Below, one piece after another: positions 18,406 through 27,538 of a stretch of DNA of 64,000 bases (position 1 is its first letter; the number at the start of each line of letters is the position of its first letter). The stretch is taken from the NCBI RefSeq assembly GCF_014640295.1, contig NZ_BMGR01000012.1, forward strand, positions 1 to 64,000, read 5' to 3'. Position numbers and translations under genes: made by a program. The notes under the pieces were generated by a model. It saw nothing but the letters and a program-made list of their open reading frames with translations. It made no database searches and was not told where the DNA came from. The stretch is from Paenibacillus abyssi. Lineage in GTDB: Bacteria > Bacillota > Bacilli > Paenibacillales > Paenibacillaceae.

Positions 18406-19164
18406 TTACTTGTTATTGAAATAGTCAATCACTCGATCGTAAGGCAAGTCGCCACCGAAAATATCCAGAGCGCTGCCGATTGTAATATCCAGCTTCCCGT
18501 CCGTCAAAGAATGAAAGTGATCCAAATCGGCAAGAGAACGTGCGCCGCCTGCATAAGTTGTCGGGATATTCACCCACTCTGCCAGCTGTTTCGCTAAGGT
18601 TGCCTGCACGCCGGTACGTTTCCCTTCGACATCCACGGCATGAATTAAAAACTCACTGCAATAGTTCTCCAACTCACGAATGCTTGCTGCATTAAGCTCG
18701 AAATTGCTGAATGTTTTCCACTGATTCGTAACAACATACCACTTGCCGTCACGTTCTTTGCAGCTAAGATCGATAACCAGCCGCTCCTTACCGATCTCGG
18801 ATACGATCCTGCGCAGATTGTCCATATGCAGCTCGCCGTCGCGAAATACATACGAAGTAACGATGATATGGGAAGCTCCCTTATCCAAATAGTAAGCAGC
18901 ATTGTCAGCCGTGATGCCTCCGCCGATCTGCAGCCCGCCCGGGTATGCTTGCAGCGCTTCAACCGCCGCAGCTTCGTTGCCGCCGCCTAACATAATGACA
19001 TGGCCGCCCTGCAATTCATCCCGCTTGAACATGGATGCATAGTGGGCCGGATTCAGATCGGAGACGAAATTCTCCACCACGTTCTGATGCTCCGTATTTA
19101 AAGTTTCCCCTACGATCTGCTTCACTTTCCCTTGGTGAATATCGATGCATGGTCTGAATTTCAA
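18406..19164 (-). CDS. hisA: HisA isomerase of the eukaryotic (yeast HIS6-like) type
   Basis: A 252-residue TIM-barrel isomerase that converts ProFAR to PRFAR in histidine synthesis. The sequence follows the eukaryotic HIS6 branch rather than the usual bacterial HisA: CIDIHQGKVKQIVG, GGHVIMLGGGNEAAAVEAL, LQIGGGI, VIDLSCKERDGKWYVV, EFLIHAVDVEGKRTG, TYAGGARSLADLD and a C-terminal GSALDIFGGDL. This judgement comes from recalled similarity to yeast HIS6. The start is TTG behind AAGGGTAGAGATCCG. It lies 61 bases after hisC in the same direction and is followed by a terminator. No other his genes are in the window, so a main his operon with a standard HisA may exist elsewhere. Confidence 0.88.
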   Translation of the reverse strand: MKFRPCIDIHQGKVKQIVGETLNTEHQNVVENFVSDLNPAHYASMFKRDELQGGHVIMLGGGNEAAAVEALQAYPGGLQIGGGITADNAAYYLDKGASHIIVTSYVFRDGELHMDNLRRIVSEIGKERLVIDLSCKERDGKWYVVTNQWKTFSNFELNAASIRELENYCSEFLIHAVDVEGKRTGVQATLAKQLAEWVNIPTTYAGGARSLADLDHFHSLTDGKLDITIGSALDIFGGDLPYDRVIDYFNNK

Positions 19165-19224
19165 CGGATCTCTACCCTTCTTGTTTCATTTATGTGCATT
19201 ATATCATCGAATCCATGTGATGTC

Positions 19225-20289
19225 TTACGCTTCCCCGACAATCTCGCTAATCGCCCGGACAAATTCCTCCATCTCCGCATCCGTTCCAATTGTCACCCGC
19301 AAGAAATTGTTAATTCTCGGTTTATTAAAATAGCGCACTAGAATCGCTTTCTCTCTCAAAGCTAGAAAAATCTCTTCCGCCGGTTTGGAAGCATGGGAGA
19401 TAAAGATAAAATTCGCCTTCGATTCGGCAACATGAAACCCGCTCTTCCGCAACTTTAATACGACCGCATCCCTAGTTGAGATAACCTTCTGCGTCGTCTC
19501 CTTAAAATACGAATCATCCTTGATCGCCGCAGCTGCGCCCGCTAACGCTACCCGGTCAAGCGGATACGAATTAAAGCTGTTCTTGACGCGGTCCAAGCCT
19601 TCGATCAATTCCCGGTTGCCCAGCGCCATGCCGACTCTAAGCCCGGCTAAAGAACGCGATTTCGAGAGGGTCTGTACAACAAGCAGATTCGGGTAATCGT
19701 TAATTAACGCTGCTGCCGTTTCTCCGCCAAAATCAATATATGCTTCATCGATAAGCACGACATGCTCCGTATTTCGCTCCAAAATCGCGCGAATGCCACC
19801 CAGCGGCATATACTTAGCCGTCGGGGCGTTCGGATTCGGAAGAATGACGCCACCGTTAGGCTGACACAACCGCTCGATCGGAACTTCGAATTGGTCATCA
19901 AGCGGCACAAGCTCATACCGCAAACCATATAGCTTCGCATATACCGGGTAGAAGCTGTATGTAATGTCTGGAAAGACGATTGGCTTATCAGGCGAGAAAA
20001 AGCCTTGGAACGCTAAAGCCAATATCTCATCCGAACCATTGCCTACAAATACCTGGTCGCTGGTCAAACCATAATATCCGGCAATCGTCTCGCGCAGATC
20101 GCTGCATGTCGGATCCGGGTATAAGCGAAGATCGCCGTTTACAGCTTCCTGCATAGCTTTTAGCGCTTGCGGAGATGGCGGGTAAGGATTCTCATTCGTA
20201 TTTAACTTGATATATTTCTTGTCCTTCGGCTGTTCGCCGGGAACATAAGGCTCTAATGAAGTTGTCGTTTTATTCCAAAATTTGCTCAC
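19225..20289 (-). CDS. hisC: Histidinol-phosphate aminotransferase
   Basis: A 354-residue fold-type I PLP aminotransferase. It begins LEPYVPGEQPKDKKYIKLNTNENPYPPSP, the HisC N-terminal pattern. Further marks are FVGNGSDEILAL, VLIDEAYIDFGG and the PLP-lysine segment TLSKSRSLAGLRVGMALG, and a C-terminal LRVTIGT. It transfers the amino group from glutamate to imidazole-acetol phosphate. The start is GTG with AAGGGCGG somewhat far upstream. It forms a two-gene unit with the HisA-type gene. HisC paralogues can also act on aromatic amino acids or cobyric-acid intermediates, but the hisA neighbour supports histidine synthesis. Confidence 0.92.
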   Translation of the reverse strand: MSKFWNKTTTSLEPYVPGEQPKDKKYIKLNTNENPYPPSPQALKAMQEAVNGDLRLYPDPTCSDLRETIAGYYGLTSDQVFVGNGSDEILALAFQGFFSPDKPIVFPDITYSFYPVYAKLYGLRYELVPLDDQFEVPIERLCQPNGGVILPNPNAPTAKYMPLGGIRAILERNTEHVVLIDEAYIDFGGETAAALINDYPNLLVVQTLSKSRSLAGLRVGMALGNRELIEGLDRVKNSFNSYPLDRVALAGAAAAIKDDSYFKETTQKVISTRDAVVLKLRKSGFHVAESKANFIFISHASKPAEEIFLALREKAILVRYFNKPRINNFLRVTIGTDAEMEEFVRAISEIVGEA

Positions 20290-20326
20290 TCGTTAGATCC
20301 GCCCTTCAATGGTTTTGTCTTATCAT

Positions 20327-20566
20327 TTAATGCTGCAGCCACTTTACGATTAAACCTTCCCGCTCTGAGATGACGATGGTATCAAAATACGCTTCAATGC
20401 CTAAAGATTTTATATTGTCGCTCTGAAATTGTCCATACCCAAGGCTGACAAAAACATCCCGCTCCACATGATGGAGCTTCTCAAGCCGATCATACTGGCC
20501 GGTTATAAAATGCATATTCTCAAATCGCATACGTATTAATAGATAAGAGACTACTAATATCCACAT
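20327..20566 (-). pseudogene. Remnant of a HAD-superfamily hydrolase
   Basis: A fragment of up to 79 residues. The stretch YGQFQSDNIKSLGIEAYFD followed by TIVISEREG is the mid-region of HAD subfamily IA hydrolases (normally VSNGYGQFQxDNIxxLGI...SEWEGxRKPDP). Both the N-terminal nucleophile motif DxDxT and everything after SEREG are missing, and the frame ends in unrelated residues. About 230 residues would be expected. It is a gene remnant. Confidence 0.7.
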
Positions 20567-20585
20567 GCATTAGGAGGCAACCAAT

Positions 20586-21032
20586 ATGATGCTTAGTGAA
20601 GCTATTCGATGGTTTGTTGGCGAATGGCAGTTTATCCCGGGTCAATCCAAATATGAAATGGGCATTCTGCCCAAACAAGCACGTTATCGGATCGAACCGG
20701 CCGGCGATGGCCTGTCCTTTACTGCAGAATGGGTCACACCAGCGGACAAAGCATACCAGGTCACCTATCAATCGATTCCAGACGGCAAACCATATCCATA
20801 TGACAACCCTTCGCTTGCCGATACGATCTCCACAAACCTCATTGATCCTCATACATTAGATACAGCAGTAATAAAGGATCATATCATTGTAAGCTACGCA
20901 AGACGCACGTTATCCAATGATGGCCGGCTGATGACCGTTACACAGTCCGGCTTTACAGCGGACGGCAGATCCTTTGACAATCTTTCGGTATACAAAAAGG
21001 CGGAGCGCCAGCAATCTTCTGCTTCATTGTGA
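20586..21032 (+). CDS. Hypothetical protein (small beta-rich, no known family)
   Basis: A 148-residue soluble protein beginning MMLSEAIRWFVGEWQF behind a strong AGGAGG ribosome-binding site. The pattern of alternating hydrophobic residues (ARYRIEPAGDGLSFTAEW, DHIIVSYARRTLSNDG, RLMTVTQSGFTADGR) suggests a lipocalin-like or DUF1579-like beta barrel, but this is weak. No signal peptide is seen. The last nine bases overlap the convergent 5'-nucleotidase stop. Function unknown. Confidence 0.7.
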   Translation: MMLSEAIRWFVGEWQFIPGQSKYEMGILPKQARYRIEPAGDGLSFTAEWVTPADKAYQVTYQSIPDGKPYPYDNPSLADTISTNLIDPHTLDTAVIKDHIIVSYARRTLSNDGRLMTVTQSGFTADGRSFDNLSVYKKAERQQSSASL

Positions 21033-21965
21033 TTTGGCTGCTTTAATATTGGTTACACCAAACGGTACATGCACCGAAGGGAACATGCTTGCAACTCCTT
21101 CGATATGGCCTGCTTGATCATCGAAAAAGATATGCGGTTTAAAAATGCTCAGCACTCTTACCTTATCAATTCCCCCGAGAAAAAAAGCTTCATCAATGCG
21201 GATATCCAGCTTTCGGAGCGTTGTAATTACTCTTTCATGGGCAGGCGCGTTACGCGCAGTGGCGATGGCCACCCTGATTTTCGGTTTGTAAGCCGGATTG
21301 TTCTGATTTTTTTCAATTTCTCTTCTCTGAAGCTTTGAAATTTCCGTAAAAAATCTCAACAGCGGTCCAGGTGGAAGAGGCTCGCCGGCCTTCAGCCTTT
21401 CATGATCATGAAACAGATTAAGTGCGCCCTGCTGAAACACAGCCTCTGCGGAATCATCCGCGATAATGCCGTCGAAATCAAAAGCGATCCGCAGCTCCTG
21501 ATCCTCATCATCATCAATATAATTGGTAGGATAGATGCAGCCTGCCGGATAACCGCGTTCAACCGCTTCCTGCACATCGTCTGGATTACCGGATAAAAAT
21601 AAGGAAGCGTTAAAGGCATCCATGTACTGAAAAGGATTATTGCCCGTGACGAAAACCGCGCGGCTGATCGGAAGGCCGTAATGCTCGATAGATTTAAAAA
21701 CCCGCAAGCCTGTATCGGGGTCATTCCGTGAGAGCAGCACGACTTCAACCGGTTGATCTTCGGAAAAGTCATTTCCAAGGCTTAACAGCCGTTTAATAAG
21801 CGGATATGCTACTCCGGTCTGGAGCACTTGCGTCTCATGCGCCCGCTGGTATTTTCGATACTCTTCTTCCCCTTTTTCCCTAAAGACATGATCTGATTCC
21901 GTTAAATTAAACAGTGCGCTGGAAGCGACCGCTATGACGAATTTATTTTCAATTTGATAGGGCAT
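21024..21965 (-). CDS. Cytosolic 5'-nucleotidase (NT5C1-like family)
   Basis: A 313-residue protein of the 5'-nucleotidase family also found in eukaryotic cytosolic 5'-nucleotidase I. It begins PYQIENKFVIAVASSALFNL, continues VVLLSRNDPDTGLRVF, has the HAD-type nucleophile motif in RIAFDFDGIIADDS, and ends with FFLGGIDKVRVLSIFKPHIFFDDQ. It would dephosphorylate nucleoside monophosphates. An ATG at 21977 is also possible, but AAAGG abuts it, so the ATG at 21965 is preferred. It begins just behind the GNAT gene, which is read in the same direction. Confidence 0.86.
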   Translation of the reverse strand: MPYQIENKFVIAVASSALFNLTESDHVFREKGEEEYRKYQRAHETQVLQTGVAYPLIKRLLSLGNDFSEDQPVEVVLLSRNDPDTGLRVFKSIEHYGLPISRAVFVTGNNPFQYMDAFNASLFLSGNPDDVQEAVERGYPAGCIYPTNYIDDDEDQELRIAFDFDGIIADDSAEAVFQQGALNLFHDHERLKAGEPLPPGPLLRFFTEISKLQRREIEKNQNNPAYKPKIRVAIATARNAPAHERVITTLRKLDIRIDEAFFLGGIDKVRVLSIFKPHIFFDDQAGHIEGVASMFPSVHVPFGVTNIKAAKSQ

Positions 21966-21989
21966 CTGTCCGATCATCCTTTGCTCACA

Positions 21990-22499
21990 TTAGTCGTGCA
22001 GCAGTTGCTTTTCCATTGTAACATAAGGCAGCTTCCGCATTGGATATCTGACCTCTCCGATTCGTAGATAACCATTCTTTTCATATAATGATATCGCCGT
22101 TGCATTCGATTGATACACATCGATCCGAACACTGGTATATCCTTGCTGCTTGGCCAGATGCTCGGCGCTTCGCAACAATTGCTTGCCCAATCCCTTACCC
22201 TGCCGGTCAGGACGGACCGCAAGCCGGTGGATGCAGCAGGGGGTTCCAGCATGATCCCGCCACTTCATTGACTGATGTTCATTACTCTGCCGATTATCTA
22301 AAGTGACAACCGCAATATATTCATTCCCTTCCTTAATGCCATACATCGTTCCGTTTTTTACATCTGCTTTGTAGATAAAGCGATTAGGATAAATCCACTT
22401 CCACTGATCATTATTTTGCTTCTCCAATTCCATTTTCACTTCACGGAAAATCTTTAGGATTGATCGAAAATCTCTCATTTCAACTTTCATCATTTCCAT
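21990..22499 (-). CDS. GNAT family N-acetyltransferase
   Basis: A 169-residue acetyltransferase. The acetyl-CoA binding motif is HRLAVRPDRQGKGLGKQLL, followed by VRIDVYQSNATAISLYEKNGY, the motif B segment of GNAT proteins. The substrate is unknown. Ribosome-binding sites are weak for the ATG at 22499; the second ATG nine bases in is an alternative. It is followed after 24 bases by the 5'-nucleotidase, so the pair may form an operon, and a terminator lies just upstream. Confidence 0.85.
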   Translation of the reverse strand: MEMMKVEMRDFRSILKIFREVKMELEKQNNDQWKWIYPNRFIYKADVKNGTMYGIKEGNEYIAVVTLDNRQSNEHQSMKWRDHAGTPCCIHRLAVRPDRQGKGLGKQLLRSAEHLAKQQGYTSVRIDVYQSNATAISLYEKNGYLRIGEVRYPMRKLPYVTMEKQLLHD

Positions 22500-22544
22500 G
22501 GCCTATCCGCTTCTCCCTTTGTGAATGTTAGTTCATTTGTCTCC

Positions 22545-22589
22545 ACAAAAAAACATCATGCCATTCATTAGAATGAGTTCATGATGTTA
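22545..22589 (-). terminator. Rho-independent terminator
   Basis: AACATCATG (22552-22560) pairs perfectly with CATGATGTT (22580-22588), and the minus strand continues TTTTTTTGTGG. It insulates the GNAT-nucleotidase pair from the remnant zone upstream. Confidence 0.8.
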
Positions 22590-22727
22590 ACAATTTCAAT
22601 GGATCCCAGGCTAGTTAGTAACCGCTTTTGTCTTTATTATAATGTACAAATGCAGATATGTGGTAACAAATTATGGGGGGAAAAAAGCGTTTCACCGAAC
22701 TATGATTTCCTTGCCATTTCCGGTTAA

Positions 22728-22835
22728 TTCGTAATAGCCTGTTCTTTTGTGATTGTTATCGAAGCAACATCATCCGCATGAACGTTATATTTTGCTCCCC
22801 AGGTATCCTTGTTCCCAGCATCGTCAGCCGTTCAG
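22728..22835 (-). pseudogene. C-terminal remnant of an unidentified protein
   Basis: In an otherwise gene-free stretch, the minus strand reads TADDAGNKDTWGAKYNV followed by HADDVASITITKEQAITN and a stop. The composition and stop look like the true end of a protein, but no start exists and a stop lies directly before the segment. I do not recognise the family. It supports the view that 22.5-23.4 kb is a deletion scar. Confidence 0.45.
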
Positions 22836-22905
22836 CCGACCAGTGCGGAACAAATGAAAATTAGTGAGTTAACCAAACGGATTACGCTTTCATATTAGTT
22901 GAACA

Positions 22906-22940
22906 AAGACTCGACCGTCATATCATAACGGTCGAGTCTT
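22906..22940. terminator. Strong hairpin after the chemoreceptor remnant
   Basis: A perfect 13-base stem, AAGACTCGACCGT (22906-22918) with ACGGTCGAGTCTT (22928-22940). The minus strand continues TTGTT, a weak U-tract. Its position just after the chemoreceptor remnant suggests it was that gene's terminator. Confidence 0.65.
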
Positions 22941-22949
22941 GGATGAACT

Positions 22950-23352
22950 TTATAAGCTAAACTTGGTCAGTTTCCTCTGCATTTCTTCCGCCAAATGCGC
23001 AGGCGATTTGGCCGAATTCGCCATATCTTCCATCGTTGCGAGCTGCTGCTGACTTGCGGCCGACGTTTCTCGACTTGCCGCAGAGCCTTTTTGCATAAAC
23101 CTGCTAACCGAATCCATCGACACAACGATCCCTTTGATCAGCAATATCCCGGATCGCCCCGGTAACATCATACACTCTGTCGACTACGTTCGCGACGGAA
23201 GTATCAATCAAGGCGAATGCAGAATGAGCATGCTCCGCGAACGCACGTGCCGCCTCAATGGCCGCATTTAACGCAAGCAGGTTTGTCTGTGCCGCCAGCT
23301 CGTTGATCAAGCCGGTGATTTTACCGATCTTCTGTGTATCAGCCTTAATCAC
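22950..23352 (-). pseudogene. Methyl-accepting chemotaxis protein, C-terminal remnant with frameshift
   Basis: Two frames together resemble the end of a chemoreceptor signalling domain. The first reads IGKITGLINELAAQTN then LLALNAAIEAARA, the highly conserved hairpin tip. The expected GEHGRGFAVVADEVRKLAEQ is replaced by a divergent segment. The frame shifts near 23120-23135, after which SAASRETSAASQQQLATMED and MQRKLTKFSL give the usual receptor terminus. Everything N-terminal to the tip is gone; its place is taken by the M20 peptidase end at 23345. It is a decayed gene and not functional as a receptor. Confidence 0.8.
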
Positions 23353-24568
23353 GCAAATAATTCAGTGCGGCAGCCGCATACATTTTTGTCGTCGCTACAA
23401 GCTCGGAGATTTCGACGTACTCATCCGCATGATGCGGAATTTTGCGGTCTCCCGCTCCTGTTGTAATGATCGGAATGCCTGCCAAATGAAGAAACGTACC
23501 GTCTGTGGCGCCGGGAACGCCGTTGTATACAGGCTCCTTTCCGGTAACGGTACGGTAGGCTTCGGCGACTGCCTGTACCACCGGATCGTTGCGATCTGTT
23601 TCTGTCCAAGGGCGTTCTTCAATAACCTCCAATGTAGCTTTAAAATCCATGTCACTCTCACCCAGCTTGCGCAAAATTTCTTCCATCTGCTTCTTCAATA
23701 CGCCATGATCCTGGCCGGGAATCGTTCGGATATCAAGCGCGGTCATACAGGTGTCCGGCATCACATTGATTTGCGGATCACCCTTGTACGGTCCCCTTAC
23801 GATCGTCGGCGTAATGCTTGGCAGTCCCAGCATCGGGTGCTCGCCTAGCCGCTGCTTTTCCTGATCCTCCAGCTTTTCGAGCTCCACAATGATTTTGGCC
23901 ATGCGGGTATTCGGATTGATTCCTGTCAGCGGCTGCGCGCCGTGTGACATTTTGCCGTACGTTTTAATGATGACGCGCATCGCGCCTTTTTGGGTAATGC
24001 ACATTTCGTTCTCCAGCGGCTCACAGATAATGGCCCCGTCCACGTTATCGGCCCAGCCCCGGCGGATGAAATCCTTGATGCCGATCATCATGCTTTCTTC
24101 GTCGCAGGGGATGCAGAGCAGAATCTTTCCATTAAATGAAGCACCCGATTTTTTGATCGCCCGTACAGCAGAAATGGCAGCGGCCAGATTGCCTTTCGTA
24201 TCGCAAGATCCGCGCCCGTATATTTTGCCGTTATCGATTTGCGCCCCGAATGGATCATACGTCCATGACTCGAGGTCTCCCTCGGTCACAACATCGGTAT
24301 GCCCTTCATAAAGAAGTGTTTTTCCAGGTTTGCCGGAATCCAAAAACGCAATGACATTCGGGCGTCCGGACACTACTTCTTCATAATGAACAGTAAGTCC
24401 CATCTCGGTCAGATACTGCTGTACAAATTGGGCGACCTTCTCTTCGTTCGCGCCCTCTGCCTCAGGACGATAAACGCTTTCGATCCGGATCAGCGCTCTT
24501 GTTAATGCTACCAGTTCCTCTTCATCAACATAATGAATCACATTTTCCGCAGTCATTTCATTCATCAT
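23345..24568 (-). CDS. M20 family metallopeptidase (ArgE/DapE/carboxypeptidase type)
   Basis: A 407-residue zinc peptidase or deacylase. The metal-binding sequence is LYEGHTDVVTEGD (first His and catalytic Asp), then GRGSCDTKGNLAAAI, CDEESMMIGI with the catalytic glutamate pair and CEPLE; the last histidine is in RKIPHHADEYVE. A dimerisation insert starts KGAMRVIIKTYGKMSHGAQP. M20 enzymes cleave dipeptides, acylated amino acids or carbamoyl-amino acids. It is the last gene of the dipeptide ABC transporter unit, so its substrate is probably imported by that system. ATG is behind GAAAGGCGTGACCT. The 3' end runs directly into the chemoreceptor remnant. Confidence 0.88.
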   Translation of the reverse strand: MMNEMTAENVIHYVDEEELVALTRALIRIESVYRPEAEGANEEKVAQFVQQYLTEMGLTVHYEEVVSGRPNVIAFLDSGKPGKTLLYEGHTDVVTEGDLESWTYDPFGAQIDNGKIYGRGSCDTKGNLAAAISAVRAIKKSGASFNGKILLCIPCDEESMMIGIKDFIRRGWADNVDGAIICEPLENEMCITQKGAMRVIIKTYGKMSHGAQPLTGINPNTRMAKIIVELEKLEDQEKQRLGEHPMLGLPSITPTIVRGPYKGDPQINVMPDTCMTALDIRTIPGQDHGVLKKQMEEILRKLGESDMDFKATLEVIEERPWTETDRNDPVVQAVAEAYRTVTGKEPVYNGVPGATDGTFLHLAGIPIITTGAGDRKIPHHADEYVEISELVATTKMYAAAALNYLRD

Positions 24569-24611
24569 AGGTCACGCCTTTCACTCTGATAAATTTATTC
24601 AAGATCTTTTG

Positions 24612-25598
24612 TTAGTCATACAAATGACAAGCCACAACATGATTCATCCCCAGGTCCCGCGGCATCGGAATTTCGGTCCTGCACCGCGCTTCCGCATAAG
24701 GGCATCTCGTATGAAATACGCAGCCCGCAGGAGGATTAATCGGTGTCGGAATATCACCTTTTAAAATGATGCGTTCCTTCTTAAGCTTTGGGTTGGGAAT
24801 TGGAACTGCGGATAATAATGCTTGGGTGTAAGGGTGAAGGGGCTGCGCGAACAGCTCCTCCGTCGGCGCTTTCTCCATCATTCTGCCGAGATACATGACG
24901 CCGATGCTATCGGAAATATGCCTGACTACGCTCAAATCATGCGCGATAAATACATACGATAAATCGTAGTTATGCTGAAGCTCCTGCAGCAAATTGATAA
25001 CCTGGGATTGAATGGACACATCCAGCGCGGATACGGGCTCATCGCAAATGACAATCGCTGGATCGACGGCCAGCGCCCTGGCGATTCCGATCCGCTGCCG
25101 CTGTCCTCCCGAAAATTCATGCGGATACCGGTAATATTGATCCTCACGCAAGCCCACTTTATGCAGCAGGTCCATCGCCCGCTCCATCCGCTCCTTCTTC
25201 GCCCCAAGCTTATGGATTGTTAGCGGTTCTTCGATCGCATGCCCGATAATCTGTTTTGGATCCAGAGAGGAGTAAGGGTCTTGGAATACCATCTGGATTT
25301 CCCTGCGCAATGCCTGTAATTCTTGTCCCTTTAACTGAAAGAGATCCTTGCCCTTATAAATGGCCTCTCCTGCAGTCGGCTCTGTCAACCGCATGATAGT
25401 TCTGCCGGTTGTGCTCTTTCCGCAGCCGGATTCTCCGACAAGCCCCAACGTTTCGCGCTTGTGCAGTGCAAAATCAATATTGTCGACGGCCTTGACATGA
25501 CCTTTCACTTTTCCGAAGGGCGTAGTAATTGGAAAGTATTTTTTGATGTTCTTGACATGTAATAACGGAGTTTCATCCTCAACTGCCATCTGCCACAT
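24612..25598 (-). CDS. Dipeptide/oligopeptide ABC transporter ATPase, OppF/DppF type
   Basis: A 328-residue ABC ATPase. Walker A is [11 protein letters not shown], the signature is FSGGQRQRIGIARAL and Walker B is VICDEPVSALD. The C-terminal FHTRCPYAEARC is the cysteine motif of the Opp/Dpp subfamily. The open frame begins at 25634, but AAGGAGG lies nine bases before the ATG at 25598, giving [13 protein letters not shown]. That start overlaps the end of the OppD-type gene by 20 bases, so the two ATPases are coupled. It powers uptake together with the upstream permeases and binding protein. Confidence 0.92.
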   Translation of the reverse strand: MWQMAVEDETPLLHVKNIKKYFPITTPFGKVKGHVKAVDNIDFALHKRETLGLVGESGCGKSTTGRTIMRLTEPTAGEAIYKGKDLFQLKGQELQALRREIQMVFQDPYSSLDPKQIIGHAIEEPLTIHKLGAKKERMERAMDLLHKVGLREDQYYRYPHEFSGGQRQRIGIARALAVDPAIVICDEPVSALDVSIQSQVINLLQELQHNYDLSYVFIAHDLSVVRHISDSIGVMYLGRMMEKAPTEELFAQPLHPYTQALLSAVPIPNPKLKKERIILKGDIPTPINPPAGCVFHTRCPYAEARCRTEIPMPRDLGMNHVVACHLYD

Positions 25599-26589
25599 AC
25601 AGCTCGCCCTCCTTCTGCAGGTTTGTATCCGCATGCCAGCAGCGAACTTTATGCCGGTTTCCCATCAGTTCCGGTTCAGATTGCCGGCAAAGATCAGTTG
25701 CGTAGTTGCACCTAGGGGCAAATCGGCATCCCTTCGGTACATTTGTAAGACTTGGAACAGCCCCCTTGATTACATACAGCTTTTTCGACCGGTCGCCATC
25801 AAGCTGGGGAACCGACTGGAGCAGCCCCTGGGTATATGGATGAAGCGGGTTCTCGAATAGCTCTTCCACTCCTGCTTCTTCCACCACTTCGCCCAAATAC
25901 ATGACAACGACCCTAGTGCATACCTCAGCTACCACTCCTAGATCATGGGTGATCAAGATGACGCCCATATCCAATTGCTGTTTTAAGTCCTGGATAAGAT
26001 CCAATATTTGAGTCTGAATGGTAACATCCAGCGCGGTCGTCGGTTCATCGGCAACCAGCAGCTTAGGCTGGCAAGCGAGTGCGATCGCAATCATCACCCG
26101 CTGTCGCATGCCTCCCGATAATTCATGCGGATATTCGTGAACCCGCTTTTCCGGGGATGGAATTCCGGTTAACCGCAGCATTTCCACTGCTTTGGCGAAG
26201 GCGGCTTTTTTCCCCACCTTCTGGTGGATCATAATCGTTTCGGCGATCTGATCACCGATTGTATACACTGGATTCAGAGAGGTCATCGGATCTTGAAAGA
26301 TCATTGAAATCTCGTTTCCCCGGATCGATCTCATTTCCTCTTCGGTCAAGGACAACAAGTTTCTGTTTTTGTAGTTGATTTCCCCCTCATATCTCGTTGT
26401 TTTCTCATTCAATAACCGGAGAATGGATTCCGAAGTGACGCTTTTACCGCAGCCCGATTCTCCGACAACGCCGAGCGTCTCCCCTGCAGAGACCTGAAAT
26501 GAAACGCCATTTACAACAGTAACCGGGCCATTCTCCGTCAAAAATGTCGTCTTCAAGCCACTTACTTCCAATAAACATTCCTTCTGCAT
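25579..26589 (-). CDS. Dipeptide/oligopeptide ABC transporter ATPase, OppD/DppD type
   Basis: A 336-residue ABC ATPase. Walker A is [12 protein letters not shown], the signature [15 protein letters not shown] and Walker [13 protein letters not shown]. The C terminus has [12 protein letters not shown], the Opp/Dpp family cysteine motif that may bind an iron-sulfur cluster. It heterodimerises with the OppF-type ATPase whose start lies inside its last codons. It is 18 bases downstream of the OppC-type permease. Confidence 0.92.
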   Translation of the reverse strand: MQKECLLEVSGLKTTFLTENGPVTVVNGVSFQVSAGETLGVVGESGCGKSVTSESILRLLNEKTTRYEGEINYKNRNLLSLTEEEMRSIRGNEISMIFQDPMTSLNPVYTIGDQIAETIMIHQKVGKKAAFAKAVEMLRLTGIPSPEKRVHEYPHELSGGMRQRVMIAIALACQPKLLVADEPTTALDVTIQTQILDLIQDLKQQLDMGVILITHDLGVVAEVCTRVVVMYLGEVVEEAGVEELFENPLHPYTQGLLQSVPQLDGDRSKKLYVIKGAVPSLTNVPKGCRFAPRCNYATDLCRQSEPELMGNRHKVRCWHADTNLQKEGELYVADGS

Positions 26590-26607
26590 GGATAGGCCCT
26601 CCTTAAA

Positions 26608-27516
26608 TTATTTTTTCGCTTTATTCGTATGAGGATCCAGCATATCCCGGAGGCCATCACCAAATAAATTCAGACCCAGTACGGACAATAAAATGAAAAG
26701 TCCAGGAAAAACCGTCATCCACCATGCTGAGAAAATAACAACCTTACCGTCATACAGAATATTGCCTAAGCTTGGATTCGGCGGCGCGATACCCGCTCCA
26801 AGAAAGCTGAGTGCGGCTTCGATCAGTACGGAAACAGCAAACACAAATGTAATTTGGATAATTAATGGCGATACCGTATTGGGCGCCATATGATACCAGA
26901 TGATACGCGATGCACTGGCACCTTGCGCACGTAACGCTTCGATATAAACCTGTTCCTTCACGACAATTGCGGCGGAACGGACAACCCGTGCGATCGTTGG
27001 CGTGCTGATAATCGATAAAGCGATAATGACGTTTATCATGTTCGATCCCAGAGCAGCCGTGAGTGCGATCGCAAGCAAAATACCCGGGAATGCCATAAGT
27101 CCGTCACAAATCCGCATCAGGATATGATCCAGGAATTTATAATAAGCGGAATACAAACCAATTACCGTCCCCGTAATCATCGTGATGAATGCTACGGAGA
27201 TTCCAACGGCCATGGATACTCTCGTACCATGAACAACACGGCTGAACAAATCCCTGCCGAAATTATCCGTGCCGAACCAATGCTCCAGGCTTGGTGCCTG
27301 CAGGCGCTTCACCATCTGCATCTCAAGAGGAGTATATGAGGTCAGGAAAGGAGCCAACAGCGCGATGATTCCGAGCAATACGGTGATTACACTTCCGGTC
27401 AGCAGCATACGATTGGATAAAAATCGGCGGATAAGCAAGGAGCGCCGCTCTTTTTGAAGTTCTTTCCTAGAATCGGAAAAATAGGTTCCTTCTAACACTG
27501 TTTTTGCATCCATCAC
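26608..27516 (-). CDS. Dipeptide/oligopeptide ABC transporter permease, OppC/DppC type
   Basis: A 302-residue inner-membrane permease with about six hydrophobic segments. After a cytoplasmic N terminus, the first segment is followed by LQAPSLEHWFGTDNFGRDLF, the characteristic OppC N-terminal motif. The EAA loop is RAQGASASRIIWYHMAPN, which contacts the ATPases. It lies 22 bases after the OppB-type permease in the same unit. Confidence 0.92.
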   Translation of the reverse strand: MMDAKTVLEGTYFSDSRKELQKERRSLLIRRFLSNRMLLTGSVITVLLGIIALLAPFLTSYTPLEMQMVKRLQAPSLEHWFGTDNFGRDLFSRVVHGTRVSMAVGISVAFITMITGTVIGLYSAYYKFLDHILMRICDGLMAFPGILLAIALTAALGSNMINVIIALSIISTPTIARVVRSAAIVVKEQVYIEALRAQGASASRIIWYHMAPNTVSPLIIQITFVFAVSVLIEAALSFLGAGIAPPNPSLGNILYDGKVVIFSAWWMTVFPGLFILLSVLGLNLFGDGLRDMLDPHTNKAKK

Positions 27517-27538
27517 ATCTTTTCCTTTCTACCCGACT

